DNA of 64,000 bases from Candidula unifasciata (taxonomy: Eukaryota; Mollusca; Gastropoda; Stylommatophora; Geomitridae), in assembly GCA_905116865.2 (NCBI GenBank), contig CAJHNH020000800.1, positions 82,501-146,500 of the forward strand. Direction: 5' to 3'. The notes below the pieces were generated by a model, which was not told the origin of the DNA, made no database searches, and saw nothing but the letters and a program-made list of their open reading frames with translations. The translations under genes were made by a program, and so were the position numbers. This document shows, piece by piece, positions 46,995 through 60,800 of the stretch (positions within the stretch are counted from its first letter, which is position 1; every line of letters starts with the position of its first letter).

Positions 46995-49900
46995 ACAAGC
47001 ATTATTTTCATCTCCTATTTTTAATTCTTTCAACCATTACATCAATTCTTTATTTTTTACTCTAAAACCTAACATATTTAACTGCCAATAAGAAAATACA
47101 TATTTTTTAGTATATAATGAATCAGTGAATGAGTTAGGAACTTATAACTGTGCAGTTGGGGCATTCCCAGTCGTGCTCCACTCCACAGTAGCCAGCATGG
47201 AATTCCCAGGATGATGATGGAACCACGTCACGGCACCCATGGCAGCCTGTCTGAAAGCCTGCTGATCTTTTCCCATGCATGCTGAGTCCTGTCCAGCAGC
47301 TCGCCAGATATGGACCTTCTGTCTGTTCTGTGGCACTATGCACCTGATCGGAGAGACAGTTTTACACCCCCTCACCCCTTCCCCTCATGAAACTGAGGGG
47401 TGCCTGAAATAAGACCTGTCAAACTGATCAGTGCTGGTATTTTTATACTGTAAAAGAGTGCAAGGGAATCTTGAAAGGATGAGGCTGGAAAAAAACATCA
47501 GTGCTCAAATCTATTCCAATCCATCAGTACTCAAATCTATTCCAATCCATCAGTGCTCAAATCTATTCCAATCCATCAGTGATCAAATCTATTCCAATCC
47601 ATCAGTGCTCAAATCTATTCCAATCCATCAGTGATCAAATCTATTCCAATCCATCAGTGCTCAAATCTATTCCAATCCATCAGTGCTCAAATCTATTCCA
47701 ATCCATCAGTGCTCAAATCTATTCCAATCCATCAGTGCTCAAATATATTCCAATCCATCAGTGCTCAAATCTATTCCAATCCATCAGTGCTCAAATCTAT
47801 TTCAATCCATCAGTGATCAAATCTTCCACATCATGAAAGGGTGTGCAGTTTTAACTAATGAGGCTGGGAAAACCGGATCTTTAATCCCATTTCTTTGTTT
47901 GTCTGTTTTTTCCCTTAAAAATGTGGTTAGTACATTGTGTTGAGGTTTACAGCTAGGCTGTTATATCTGTGACTTTCAGACCAACACATTCAATTAAAGC
48001 AAAACCCATGCTTGTTAGGGAGCAGCAGGTCTATACTTCTTTTTTTTTTATTATTATTTAAAAAAAGGCCCCAGAACACGCACAAGACTATAATCAAACA
48101 AGTGCCCAAATGTTTCAGTCAGAAACTGGTGGACACGGACAAGGGTGGACACAAACAGTGGTAGAGACAGACAAGGATGGACATAGACAAGGGTAGACAC
48201 CAACAAGGTGGACATAGACAAGAGTAGACAGACAAGGCTAGACATAGACAAGCCTGGACATAGACAAGATTATACAAAGGTGGATACAGACAAGGGTGAG
48301 TACAGACAACAGTGGACACAAACAATGGTAGCGACAGACATGGCTGGACATAGGCAAGGCTGGACAAAGACAACAGTGGATACAGGCCAGGGTTCACAAC
48401 CATAATTGATGGTGCTTGAAGCAAGCTGACTAAACTGATACAAACCAAAGATATAAACTTACACTATAGCTTTCTTCCTTCTCATAGGAGGCTGCCTCTG
48501 GCTCACTGGTATCCGGGGTAAAGGGTTGACAACTGGAGCATGGCTCAACACCACGATCTCTGTTGTAGTGGTTCCTGACCCGGAGACCTTCTTGGGTTCA
48601 TTGCTGGCATAACTGGTTTGACCTCCAACTCGTCTCTGTGACAACAGGGAAACACAATTAGCAATTAAACTAATACACAAGATGTGACTGGCTCCCAGCC
48701 GAAAATGGGCACCAGGTAAATATCCTGGCTAAGTGAAGGTGGCCACCATGATGTTGACTACATCTCCCCAGCAAGTGCCGACTGGTCTATAAAACTATGC
48801 ATCATCACGGGCCGCGTTAGCGCAGTCGATAGGCGACTCGCTTTCAAATCCAGCTGTGACTCGCTGCAGCGCATGGCCGGTGTTCAAAACCGGACGGTTC
48901 CCGGGGTTCACCCAGCCTCTAGGAAATGGGTACCAGAGTTAACACTCTGGGGTAAATGTGGGAACGTCTCTGTAGCTATGGTGGACAGTGACACAGGCGG
49001 ACAGTTTCTTATCAGCTGTCCGTATTGGTGGCTGACCACTTATGGTTTATAACTGTGTGCAATGACGCTGGTTCACATCTTCCAACTCTACCATTTTACT
49101 TTGCAATCTAGCATGATTTGCTAGAGTCGCCATTTGGCATTTAAAAGGTCTTTTTTTTACTTACTCTTTACAGGCTGTGATCAGGTATCCACCCTCATAA
49201 AACAGGTAGTCCTATTTGAGTATGGTGGATTTTTATATTTCCTCCCAAAAACAGGACTTAAACTGCTTCCATAATTTATTACTGTTACTGTAGTTTGTAT
49301 ACATCGGACTCTGACAAGATACAGGGGAACATGCAAAGATTATTCCTTGAACCTTTCCTCCAAAAGTAGTCACAGAACCCATGGAAGAGAATTCCTTTAT
49401 TGTCAGCTCTTGATACTTTTGTTGCTGGCATCCTTTTGTATTTCCTATTTTCACAAGAAGAACAAAGAATGGCCAAGAAACTTAATCAGAAGGATATGCA
49501 AGAAGACTTGATGTTTTGACTTATACAGAACTGAAGATAATTGCCGAGAACAAGAGACAGTAGAGCAACAAGATCAGGCAACTTGAAGATGTCAACTTTC
49601 ACAAAAGTAAGTAAAAAGTAAAGGTCCCTTTTCCACGCCTTTAGGCGCATAGGGCATACAGGGCTAGACCTGTATTTTTATAGACCAAACGGCACAAGAT
49701 GGGTGATGTGGTCAGCATCACGCATTCCACCTTTACTTCCACATTAGTTAAAAACAAGACAGAGCTGTCAATAGACACCACAAAGAATGGAAGACAGTTG
49801 CAACCATCATGCTAAGCTAAAGTTTCATGTAAAAACAGCAACATAACACCCCCCCCCCCCCCCCCCTCCCCAAATCCATAGAAAATACCACTTACTTTTG

Positions 49901-52900
49901 CTTCAAATGGAAAATCTTTGGGCAAATAGCTTTGCAGATTTGAGTAGTTCTGCAAAATAAATGAATCTTATAAATAACATTTAAAAACAATCCGCATGAA
50001 AAACACAATAATCTCACAAATAACAATCCCTTATGTTGTTGCAGACCCCAATGATTGAACTCTTGTGCAAATTGAACAATTGGAAATAGTGTGGGAATGG
50101 TTCCATCACAGGAGACTATATCAATATTTGTTTCACATAAATATTTCAACTCAAATGAATCCACACTTTATAAATGGTATTTCGCATATATCTACCAGCC
50201 TTTCCAAAACCACAGTTCAAGGTTCAGTACACAGAAAGAGAAGATAAGACGGGCTATTGGGGGAAAAAAGTGAGCCAAAATCTGGCTGTGGGATGGGCAT
50301 CACATATACTGAAGTTGAATTAAGAATCGTTATAGCACTTGGAACACTCCCATAAGCACTCCCAATTTTCAGCAGCAAGCAAAGAGTTTATTTTCAATGG
50401 CATCAGTAACTATTGTATATCGCCCTTTCCTTGAGTGTTGGCCAGATCCTCTGGTAACTCCTTACAGTGCCGTTCTCAGACTGTAAAAAATTTGTGTGTG
50501 CCTCTGCACTGTTTACTCGCTTGCAAAATCTAGCTTGTCATGCATCAATTCACCACCAAGTGGGGCCTCAAATATAAAAAAATTAAATTCCTTGGATCTG
50601 ATCACCCAAAATGGGAAGCCATAAACAAAACAGTTAAATGTCTCTTCACGAGTTCCAGCATCCCCTGTGTGGGACTGTGTGGCTTTAGACAGACTGTTAT
50701 TTAGACCTTTCCGTGTTTCTGATGACAAGTTATACTGTGCTATAGGAAGGCATCGGAATCAGTCTGAAGGTCTAAGGTTCACAATTTTTTTTAACTGAGC
50801 TAAAATTGACCTTGGCTCCAAGGTCAACCCAGCCTAAGAAGGTAAAGGCACTCAGCATAATGTTGAGCACATCACACATCACCTGCTGTTTGCTAAACAA
50901 AAAACAGGCTTAGTGCCATGATGCACCAAAATGCATGAAATGGCTTTGTAACATTTTTTTTTTAAACCAGCAGTATTCTTCTTCTTTCATTCAAGTGACG
51001 TAATTTGTGTTGTGCCTGTTTACAGGACCGCTGTGATATCTGTGCCTTTCGGCTGACACTCCTCACTTCAGCAAGCATTTGTTTACCAGCTGGTTTCATG
51101 GCATAGCTTACTCAGTGATGTCCTCTTTATCACTTTATCTACAGGTGTTACCCCTAAAGAACTTGACCCCTAGATAACCCATTCAGGGCAGCCACTTGCT
51201 AGACAGCCCTCAGGGAAAGGCAGGGACAAAACATGGGCATTCCCCACCATCTGGCGAGGCTTCTATAAATACAGAACTGACACATGACACCCTGGTCCTT
51301 GGCTCACCCAAGGAATCATCACCTCAATACATGACTGCTAAATGCACATCTGGATTTTCGGGTTCCCACATCATTGGCTGCAGCCTTTAGAGATCAGCAG
51401 AAAGCAACCTGCAGATCCGAGTTTTTAGTGACCACACAGATGGGCAAAATCCTCCTCAGAATGTTAAGACACTTTTAGTGGAGCTGCATCAGGACACTTA
51501 GCACAATAGTACAGGAAAAGGCTTTCCACTTATGGTCCCGACACTTTGACAAGGGTGGCCAATTGTGCCCTTTCTTGGGGAAACTGTCTTCCCGTGACAC
51601 CAATGGTGGTGTACATTTGAAACTTTCTGTCACACAGTAGGACAACTGACAGCTGGATATCTGAACCTTGTCTGTCATACAGTAGGACAACTGACAGCTG
51701 GATATCTGAACCTTGTCTGTCACACAGTAGGACAACTGACAGCTGGATATCTGAACCTTGTCTGTCATACAGTAAGAAATCCAATGAATGAACTTTTGAA
51801 CCTTGTCTGTCAGAAAGCTATACTCGCCATGCACCAAAACGCGCGCGAGAGAGAGAGCCTTATAGTGTTTTCAGACAGAGAGAATGACCATGATCTTCAT
51901 TATGCGAAGCCTTAGATTTTATATAACTTGCATGCCCGGCGCTCTAGCGTAGTTGGCTAAACCGGATTGCGCGGTGAGCGGGTGATGAAATCCTTGTGGT
52001 CCGGGTTCACTCCCGAGGGGTGGGCATAAAAGCCACATTTTCTCCGAGATTTACGGTATTTACAATGGAATCAAGGCCGAAAGGTTGCGATATCCATAAT
52101 ACCGAGCCTAAGGGTTAACAACTCATGGCTTCTGGATACAAAAACAAACAATATCTTGCAAAAGTCGTTGTGAGACTGCAAGAGAGTCCATGTAATTCTT
52201 GCAGGTAATGGCCAAACACTACATCATTACTGTTTCTGATAAAAACACACTCTAATACAGGACATTAACCTTATCAGGGCTGGTGAACAGCTTGCTGGGT
52301 AACACAGGCTCCTGGGTGATCTCTTTCAAAGTTATGGCCCCAGCTTTTGCATGCATCAATCCAAGCGCAATATCACACACTGCATACAGTTTCTGTAATA
52401 GAAATTATACACTACATATAGTTTCTGTAACAGAAATCATACACTGCATTCAAGTGAAATGATCTTAAAGTAATGAATTTCTAGTCAAGTTAGTTGCATA
52501 TCCTTTACAGGATGTTGCAGAACCAACCCCAGCATTTTTTGCCTGTTGTGGTTTTTCTTTGCAAATTTTACGTTCAGTAGTTTGCCACTGCTTTTAGAAT
52601 GGTCAGTTCTCAATATCACTGTCGAAACCAACGCAAGACAAATCCTCCACAGCTGGGATCGAACCAAATTTCTAGTATTACGACAAAATATCAAACCAAA
52701 CAAGAAGCAGAACTAGTTGGCTTCTCAATATCACAATCACGAATCATAAAATTTAGGCTGCAGATGGAAACTTTATCAGTATATGACACAGACAAATTAT
52801 ACAATTTCAGACTGGAAAAAATAAAATCAGTTATCCGTAAGATAAGGTCTGTCAGAAATATACACAACATGTCTAAGCCGTAGATACTCTGAGTGTATGT

Positions 52901-55900
52901 GTCATGCTCCTGAGCGCGAGCGAGAGACAGACGGAGAGATGGGATATGTATGCACATAATTGGTAGGCAGGTACGGCAAGGTATGTAATGTGTTGAAAAT
53001 TAAGGCCTTTAGGAAACGGATAATACATTAGTCAAAAGTAGCTTATAAAGAAGGCTTTTTCAACTAGCGACCCACGGGCCAATTGTGGCCCGCAATTGAG
53101 TAGTAGATAGCCGTTCAGATGATTGTCAGTTGTAGTGTATTTATGATTTTGGGAGCTGGAGCCCCTGGCAAGTGACAACCCTTCATTTTTAACAAGGCTG
53201 TTAGTTTATTTTAGAGACTGCACAACCACTTTTGGTCTCGTGTCTAGTTTTTTTTAAATGTATTTATTTATATAAAGAAGAAAAAAAATCTTTCTTGCTG
53301 AAAACTCAGAAATGTTGTATTATTCGGGATGCTAACTCAACTCTTTTAAATCCCAAAAAGTTCTTACTTTAAATCCATCTACTGCAAGGATTTGAGCTTA
53401 AAAACAACACATTCTTATATACACAGGAGACACTGCAGGCTAAAAGTAGTTAATATATTAATCCATATACAATTTAATGACTGCATGTGACAGCACCAAC
53501 TTTAAATGTATCTTTGGAACGACAAAGAAAAAGTATAGTGCGCTGTTTGGTACTGAAAGAGTTGGTGGTTTTTATCTAAGCAATCAGAAGCCTGAATAAG
53601 TTTTTGTTTTAAGCTGATACTAGGCTACTGTATCTTCTCCACGTAGAGAGATCTATATGAATCTTGGTAATCATCATTACCTTATTGGCAGACTCGTCAT
53701 CTGGACACTGAGCATCTTTTGTCTGTTTGATATTCTCAATCATCCGTCGGAGGAATGCATAGTTGTAGTCTTCATGTTTGTGTGTCAGAGGGTCCAGCAT
53801 GAACCACATGCACCTGAAACAAACATAAGCAGACAGATGAGAAATTATTACTGTGTACTGATTGGCACCCATAGGAAGAAGTACAGACAGCAGGGGATAC
53901 CAGACAACTTAAAAAACAAAAGCTGTAGTTACCATACCAGATCATAAAAAGATGGAAGACCCACCAGACAACACAGACAGTGACAGCTAGTTACCATAAC
54001 AGGTTCCTGTCCTGGTATGGTAACCATGGCTTTAGACTGTTATGCTGTCCAGTGTGTCAACCTACCTCTACTTCTTTCTACAAGTGCCAATCAAAACATA
54101 TCAAATAGTTTATCATTCTGTTTCTATGGTCTCCAGGGTTCCCCAGATATTTATTTCTCTAAAATAAGTAGACCGAAGCTGTTCCCAACTAGGGAACAAA
54201 TTTAACGACTTGAGATATAATTGTTCATCACCCCTCCCCCTTTATGCAATTATAAATCAGATTGACTTGGGAGGGGGGGGGAGGGGGTGTGCATAAGCAC
54301 CTTCAACCAATGTTCTTAAAAAGACATACAAGGATGTGAGCACAACTTAACACAAACATCAGACAGTGACAGCAATCTTTTTTATGCACATTATAAAGAG
54401 ATAACAGTTGGGGATATATTGCCACCACTTGGAATGATATAGCAGAAAACAGCTGAGAGAAGATCCTTGGCAGATCTTTGTCATGGCAGGGGAAGATGTC
54501 AAGCAAACAAATATATGCAGCATTACTATATACAAAATGTGTGGACAGCTGATGGTATCAAAGAGTTTTCAATAAAAACATAAACAATGGTAATAAAATG
54601 TTAAAGGAAAAGCATTAACATTATGGATGAAAAAACATGTGTGGATAACTTGGTACAAAGTTAAAGGAAGCAAACATTAGGGATGAAAACATTCTGTAAC
54701 TTTACAAAGTTAAAGGAAGCAAACATTAGGGATGAAAACATTCTGTAACTTTACAAAGTTAAGGGAAGCAGACATTAGGGATGCACACATCATGAGGAGA
54801 AATTAGCAGAAAATCCCTAAACAGGCACTGAAGTGGGAAACAAATGAACTTGAGGAAATGAGGACATCCACTAGAAACCCTAAGACGAGTGCTGATGAGA
54901 GAACTAAAAGGTGTTGGACAGGATCCCATTCATGATATCGAAAGGGTCTTACAGGATAGAACAGAATGGAGAACAATACTTCAAACCCTATGTGACAAAT
55001 AATAGCACAACAGGACGAAGAATATGAAAATGACTTACTCCTTCAAACTCTTGAGACTCTCCACATCTTCGTAAGATTTGAAGTCTGGGTCATGGGCCAA
55101 CAGATGAATTGTGTAGGGAATGACGTAGTCAGGCAGAAGATAAAACATGCGACCTGGGGAGAGAGGATGCAATTTTTATACTTTCCACATCTACACTGTT
55201 TATAATTTCCCCAACTTCACTGTTTTTACTTTCCCCAACTACACTGTTTTTACTTTCCCCAACTACACTGTTTTCACTTTCCACAACTACATTGTTTATT
55301 CTTTTCACAACTGAACTGTTTATACTTTAAAAAAATATATTGTTTATACTTTCAACAACTACTTTGTAATTTCCCTAACTACACTTTACTTTCCACAACT
55401 ACACTGTTTTTTACTTTCCACAACTACACTGTTTATAACTTCCCAAACTACACTTTTTTACTTTCCACAACTACACTGTTTTTTACTTTCCACAACTACA
55501 CTGTTTTTTACTTTCCACAACTACACTGTTTTTTACTTTCCACAACTACACTGTTTTTTACTTTCCACAACTACACTGTTTATAACTTCCCAAACTACAC
55601 TGTTTTTACTTTCCACAGCTACACTGTTTACACTCTCCGTAAACTACACTGTTTACACTTTCCGTTACTGCGCTGTTTATACTTTCTGTAACTACACTGT
55701 TTATACTTTCTACAACTACACTGTTTATACTTTCCACTAGTACACTGTTTATACTTTCCACAATTACACTGTTTATACTTTCCACTAGTACACTGTTTAT
55801 ACTTTCCACTAGTACACTGTTTATACTTTCCACAACTACACTGTTTATACTTTCCACAACTACACTGTTTATACTTTCCACAACTACACTGTTTATACTT

Positions 55901-57785
55901 TCCGTAACTACACTGTTTATACTTTCCACAACTACACTGTTTATACTTTCCACAACTACACTGTTTATACTTTCCGTACCTACACTGTTTATACTTTCCA
56001 CTAGTACACTGTTTATATTTTCCACAACTACACTGTTTTAATTTCCACAACTACATTGTTCATTCTTTTTACACCTGCACTGTTTATACTTTCCACAACT
56101 ACTTTGTTTATACTTTCCAGAATTATACTCTTTATACATGGGGTTATCCATAAGCCTTTACCCGAACTATAAAGGAAAAACCAGTAATAATTAAAATGTG
56201 GCATAATTAACGATCATTATGTTATATAACTAGATGTGAGAAGTTTGCAGCTGATCATTTGACAGGTTTTTTCGTTACTGTTCTCACAGCGTGGTACACC
56301 CTGTTGGTAACTACAATGTCTATGCTTTCCACAACTATAGTGTTTATATTTTCTAGATCTACACTGTCTATGCTTTCAAGATCAATAGTGTCTAATGTTA
56401 CAAGAACTTAACTATTCTTCTAGTCACAACAATGTGTGTTCTCTTTCTTGCCATCACAAGTATCAAGAAATGAGCCACGAGCACAACAGTGTTTATATCA
56501 CCCTCAAATATGACAATACCTATGCACATAAATGACATTCTGTTTTTGACTTTTAACACAAACGTTCATAACTCTACAATAATATATCATGTTTGAAAAG
56601 ATCAAGGAGTTAAAAGAAATAACATCAGATGACACTTCTACGGATGAATTACTTTCACTGTACACATTCAGCTGTTAATGAGATCACCACTATCAATCAA
56701 AAGGTCCTTTACAGAACAAAGCTCTCATCACTGCATGCCTGTAAGTCTCTTTGCCAAGTCTACAGCCCTATGGTCTGCCTCTGCCATGTTTTTCCAGAAA
56801 CTGTAGCCTTCATCACTATTCTCTCCAGGCTACCATAATGTTTAACATGGTCAAAATACCTCAGCTTTTGGGACAAGATGCTGTTTATCAGCCAGTTCTC
56901 AATCTTCAGATCATGTAGGATTTCATGGATATTACTGAGATAATTACATTTATTTAGAAACATTTTATTGCCTGCCTGTTGGCCAAGAGGTTTTGGTTCT
57001 GAATTTGCACTGAGGCAGATTTTATCTTCTTCTTCTTTGTTCATCATTATTCTCTCCAGGCTACCATGATGTTTAACATGGTCAAAATACCTCAGCTTTT
57101 GGGACAAGATGCTGTTTATCAGCCAGTTCTCAATCTTCAGATCATGTAGGATTTCATGGATATTACTGAGATAATTACATTTATTTAGAAACATTTTATT
57201 GCCTGCCTGTTGGCCAAGAGGTTTTGGTTCTGAATTTGCACTGAGGCAGATTTTATCTTCTTCTTCTTTGTTCATCGGCTGTGAGCTCTGGCAGAAAGTC
57301 CTGGTTGTTCATCAAATTGTACCTTATCTTTGTGCAAGGGCTTGAGTTTTGCGTGCACATCCATTTTACTGACTTATTTGTGTACAGTAGCGCCATCCCT
57401 TGCCTCTTGGGCAGATAAACTTTGACATTGAAACAAGCTTCCAATTAGTCGACTACTAAGATATGTTTGGGGAGGCACTGGGTCTATTCTTGTTTCCCTC
57501 AAAATGGGGTCCGGAACTCATATGGGAAGGATTTTTAAAATTTACTAGAGCTAACATACTGACCAAGCCTAATCTGTGTATATTTCCTCTGGAAATAAAG
57601 ATGCCCCCCCCCCTCCCCCCCAATAATTGGGACCTGGAACCCACACAGAAAGATGGCTGGCATTGATGTTGACCATATCACTCATCAAGTGACGACTCAT
57701 CTAATCTAGCATTGTGTATCTCTAAGGCAGTTAAAAGTTCCTTTACAGGACGTTGCAGAACCAACCCAGCATTGGGGGGGGGTGT

Positions 57786-57830
<45 letters not shown>

Positions 57831-60800
57831 CTAGGCAAAGTTTACGTTGAATAGTTTGCCATTGCTTTCTGAACGGTTGCTCGATGATCCATGGTCAAAA
57901 CCAAGGCAGCTGTGATCAAGTCGGCATTACAATGCCTATTCCCAACGCCTAAGCCACAGATGCTGACACTTAGGCTGTAATGACTCCATTCAAATCTATC
58001 TTGTGAAACTCTGAGTACTGTAGAGTTGTTTTAAAACATTTTAGTTGACGAAATTACATTTCAAAAATCAGCAGGATAACTGATCGCCTATGCAGTCAAA
58101 TCATATGTCACAAATATGAAACATCATGTACCTCTGGCACTGGGGTTCTGTTTAATATACTCCCTTCGTTTGTTGATGTTGAGAGTGAGAAATATCTTCA
58201 GCTGCTGCCTTCTCTCCTTCAGGGGATCATTTGCTCCAAGGCACAAGATGGACATGTACTCCAAGGGCAGCTTCAGACTGATCAGCCCCTTGTGGAGTCG
58301 GTTTGCGAAGCGAACACGGACATGATAACAAACATCCTGTAGAAACAGATTTTGTACAATAAATACTGACCCATGGTGACATAACATTAAATTAAAGGGT
58401 CTGCCCACTTAGTGAGAATGCCTTGTGGTGCTGTACTATCAAGAAATACAGTAACACATGTTAAGGACACAGATCCTGAGGTAGACCAAGAACAAATAGA
58501 ATAACATAAGAGAAACTCTACCACAGCACGATGTGTCTAAAGTTGGGGCAGCTAGAAGAGCAAGAAGCAGAACCTTTTATCTCTTATGTCGACATCTGAA
58601 GTCCACAGGTCCAACAGGTGATCCATGGTGAAGTGAATTATTAGTGCTCTGAAGGTTGTAGGCTCTATTTTGAGTCGGTAGGCTCTGTTTTAGGCTCCGC
58701 CTTTAATTTTATGAGTTTGGATCTTTTGGGAATCCCTGGGGGTCGTCGCTGGATCTTCGGAAGTTATGCTTTCGGCAGCGCACCCACGTGCTACCAACTG
58801 TTGATGCACATAGATCAATATGGTCTAAAATCAGGCACAATTAAATTATACCTTCAACACATGTAACACTATACTATTGTCTGAGGTCTAAACAATACTT
58901 GTAAAGTCCATGTGTGGCACTTCAGTTTCTGACTCGGATACTGTTGATCACTTTTTTGTAGAGATTATTAATTTTTGTCCTGGTGTTCACCGGCTATAAA
59001 CTGCAGCTGAAACATCTGGCTGTTCATTCCCTTTCAGACTTTAGTTTCTTATAGAACTTGCATGCAAAATTGTTTTACAGATCTAGCTTATTTGCATGCA
59101 GACTGTTGGTTCCTGGCCTCTCAGGCAGATGCGCTCCGACTTAAAAGGAAAAATCCCTAATTAGTTAGCAGCTTTTACGACATGCTTGTTAAGGAAGCAC
59201 TGGTTCTACACCCCTCCCCCATTTGGCCGCAGAACCCCATGAGTAATCACAATACAAACATGTTTTTTTTTTTTTTTTTTTAACATTAGCTGACTGACTC
59301 TATTAATGCAATAATGTAGATAAAGATGGGGGAACTGATAGGGATATTGAAATATGAATTCAAAAGGCAAAATAAAGCTTTCATAATACAAGAGAATTTG
59401 TGAAGGTGAAAAAACATTAAAACTAATACTAAACTTAACATTATTAATTCTAATGTCAAATCAGTGCTGTTTTATGGAGAGGAAACATGGAGAACAACAA
59501 AGGCTATTACTAAAAAACTACAAACATTCATTAACTGGTGCCTTAAATGGTATGATAGAATCAATAATGCAGAGAGCTGTGGGAGAGAACTAAACTCAAG
59601 TGGATTAAGAGGTAAAGAAAAGATGCTGGCGTTGGCAGGACACACGCGCTGAGAAAGCCTGAGAGCAATATAACTAGAATGAAGGGAGCTAGAGAATGAA
59701 GTTACAAAGATGGGTAGGACATGGGGTGAGCTGCATGCAATAGCGAAGGATAGAATGACTTGGCATGAATTGGTTGAGGGCCTATGCTTTGCTCCAATGG
59801 GGGTTAGAAAGGCAGAAGAAAATGTTAACAAGCAGGGATTTTATTTTGGTGATATTCAGTTTTGGCACTTTTTAAAAAAGATATTTTGTTTTGAGCAATG
59901 GGACCTTTTATCTCTTCTAGAAAAAAAAACACCCTTATGCTAACAGGTATGAAAATGGTGGTCAACCACAATCTAGCAGTGTCTGTATGTGTGTGCGCTT
60001 GTGATGTGGGAAGGTGAGGACTACCCTTTAGTTGTGTGCGGTGTAACCATAAAGAGCACATGTGGAAACTGGGTGTGTCACAATGTACTATAAATGGAAG
60101 CATATTGAGGAATTTGGACTATCACTTAGTCATTCTGCCATATGAAAAGAACAGATATACATTGAGAAACTGAAATATGAAGACATAATGTGGGCACTCT
60201 CACTTTCTATTCTTGCTAACATAATTACTGAACCACTTCAGATTTATGTGGTATATTTAGTGCTACTTTTAAGGAATAATGCGTGTAATTTAAATACCTA
60301 TTTAAAACCTAGAAAATGTCAGAAATAGCATTATATGTGTAGAAAATGTATAATCTGAGAATTCATTTCTTCTGTGTTTGGCCTTATAAGGGGAACTGGT
60401 AAACTGTGTTGTGGTTTACAGCTAGGCTGCATAATCTGCGCCCTTCAGCCCAAAACATTAGGATTTCAGCAAAACCCGGTGTCCACATTATTTAAATGTT
60501 GTGAAAACTAATTAGTCACTATTTACGACGCTTGTGACGAGGCAGCGTGCCAATTTTTACCACCAAAATTGGGTCCCGAAACCAACACGGAAAGAGAACC
60601 GATTATTTTTATTGAAACTGTGTGATCTGAAAAACCATTTGAAACTAAATAAAAATGCCAGAAATGCTACTATTCTTGTTCAAACAATGTGTGTAATCTA
60701 AGAATTCATTGACTAATAAATGACAATGCCAGAAATACCACTATTCTTGCTGAAACAATGTGTATAATCTGAGAATTCATTGACTACTAAATGACAATGT

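Noticed and set aside
47142..47375. Cys-containing open frame as a host zinc-finger exon
   Set aside because: No splice sites that fit a neighbouring exon, and its key peptide recurs in two other intronic or intergenic places; kept only as a dispersed repeat.
47501..47943. Open frames of repeated SIPIHQCSNLFQ
   Set aside because: The 26-bp period makes the three frames join in turn (78-base superunit); an artefact of the array.
48809..48900. tRNA gene suggested by a good box A
   Set aside because: An enlarged middle and no matching acceptor stem or T-arm; a tRNA-derived SINE head.
55606..56050. 140-codon frames of ESINSVV or GKYKQCS repeats
   Set aside because: Product of the 24-bp array (8 codons per unit) in two frames at once.
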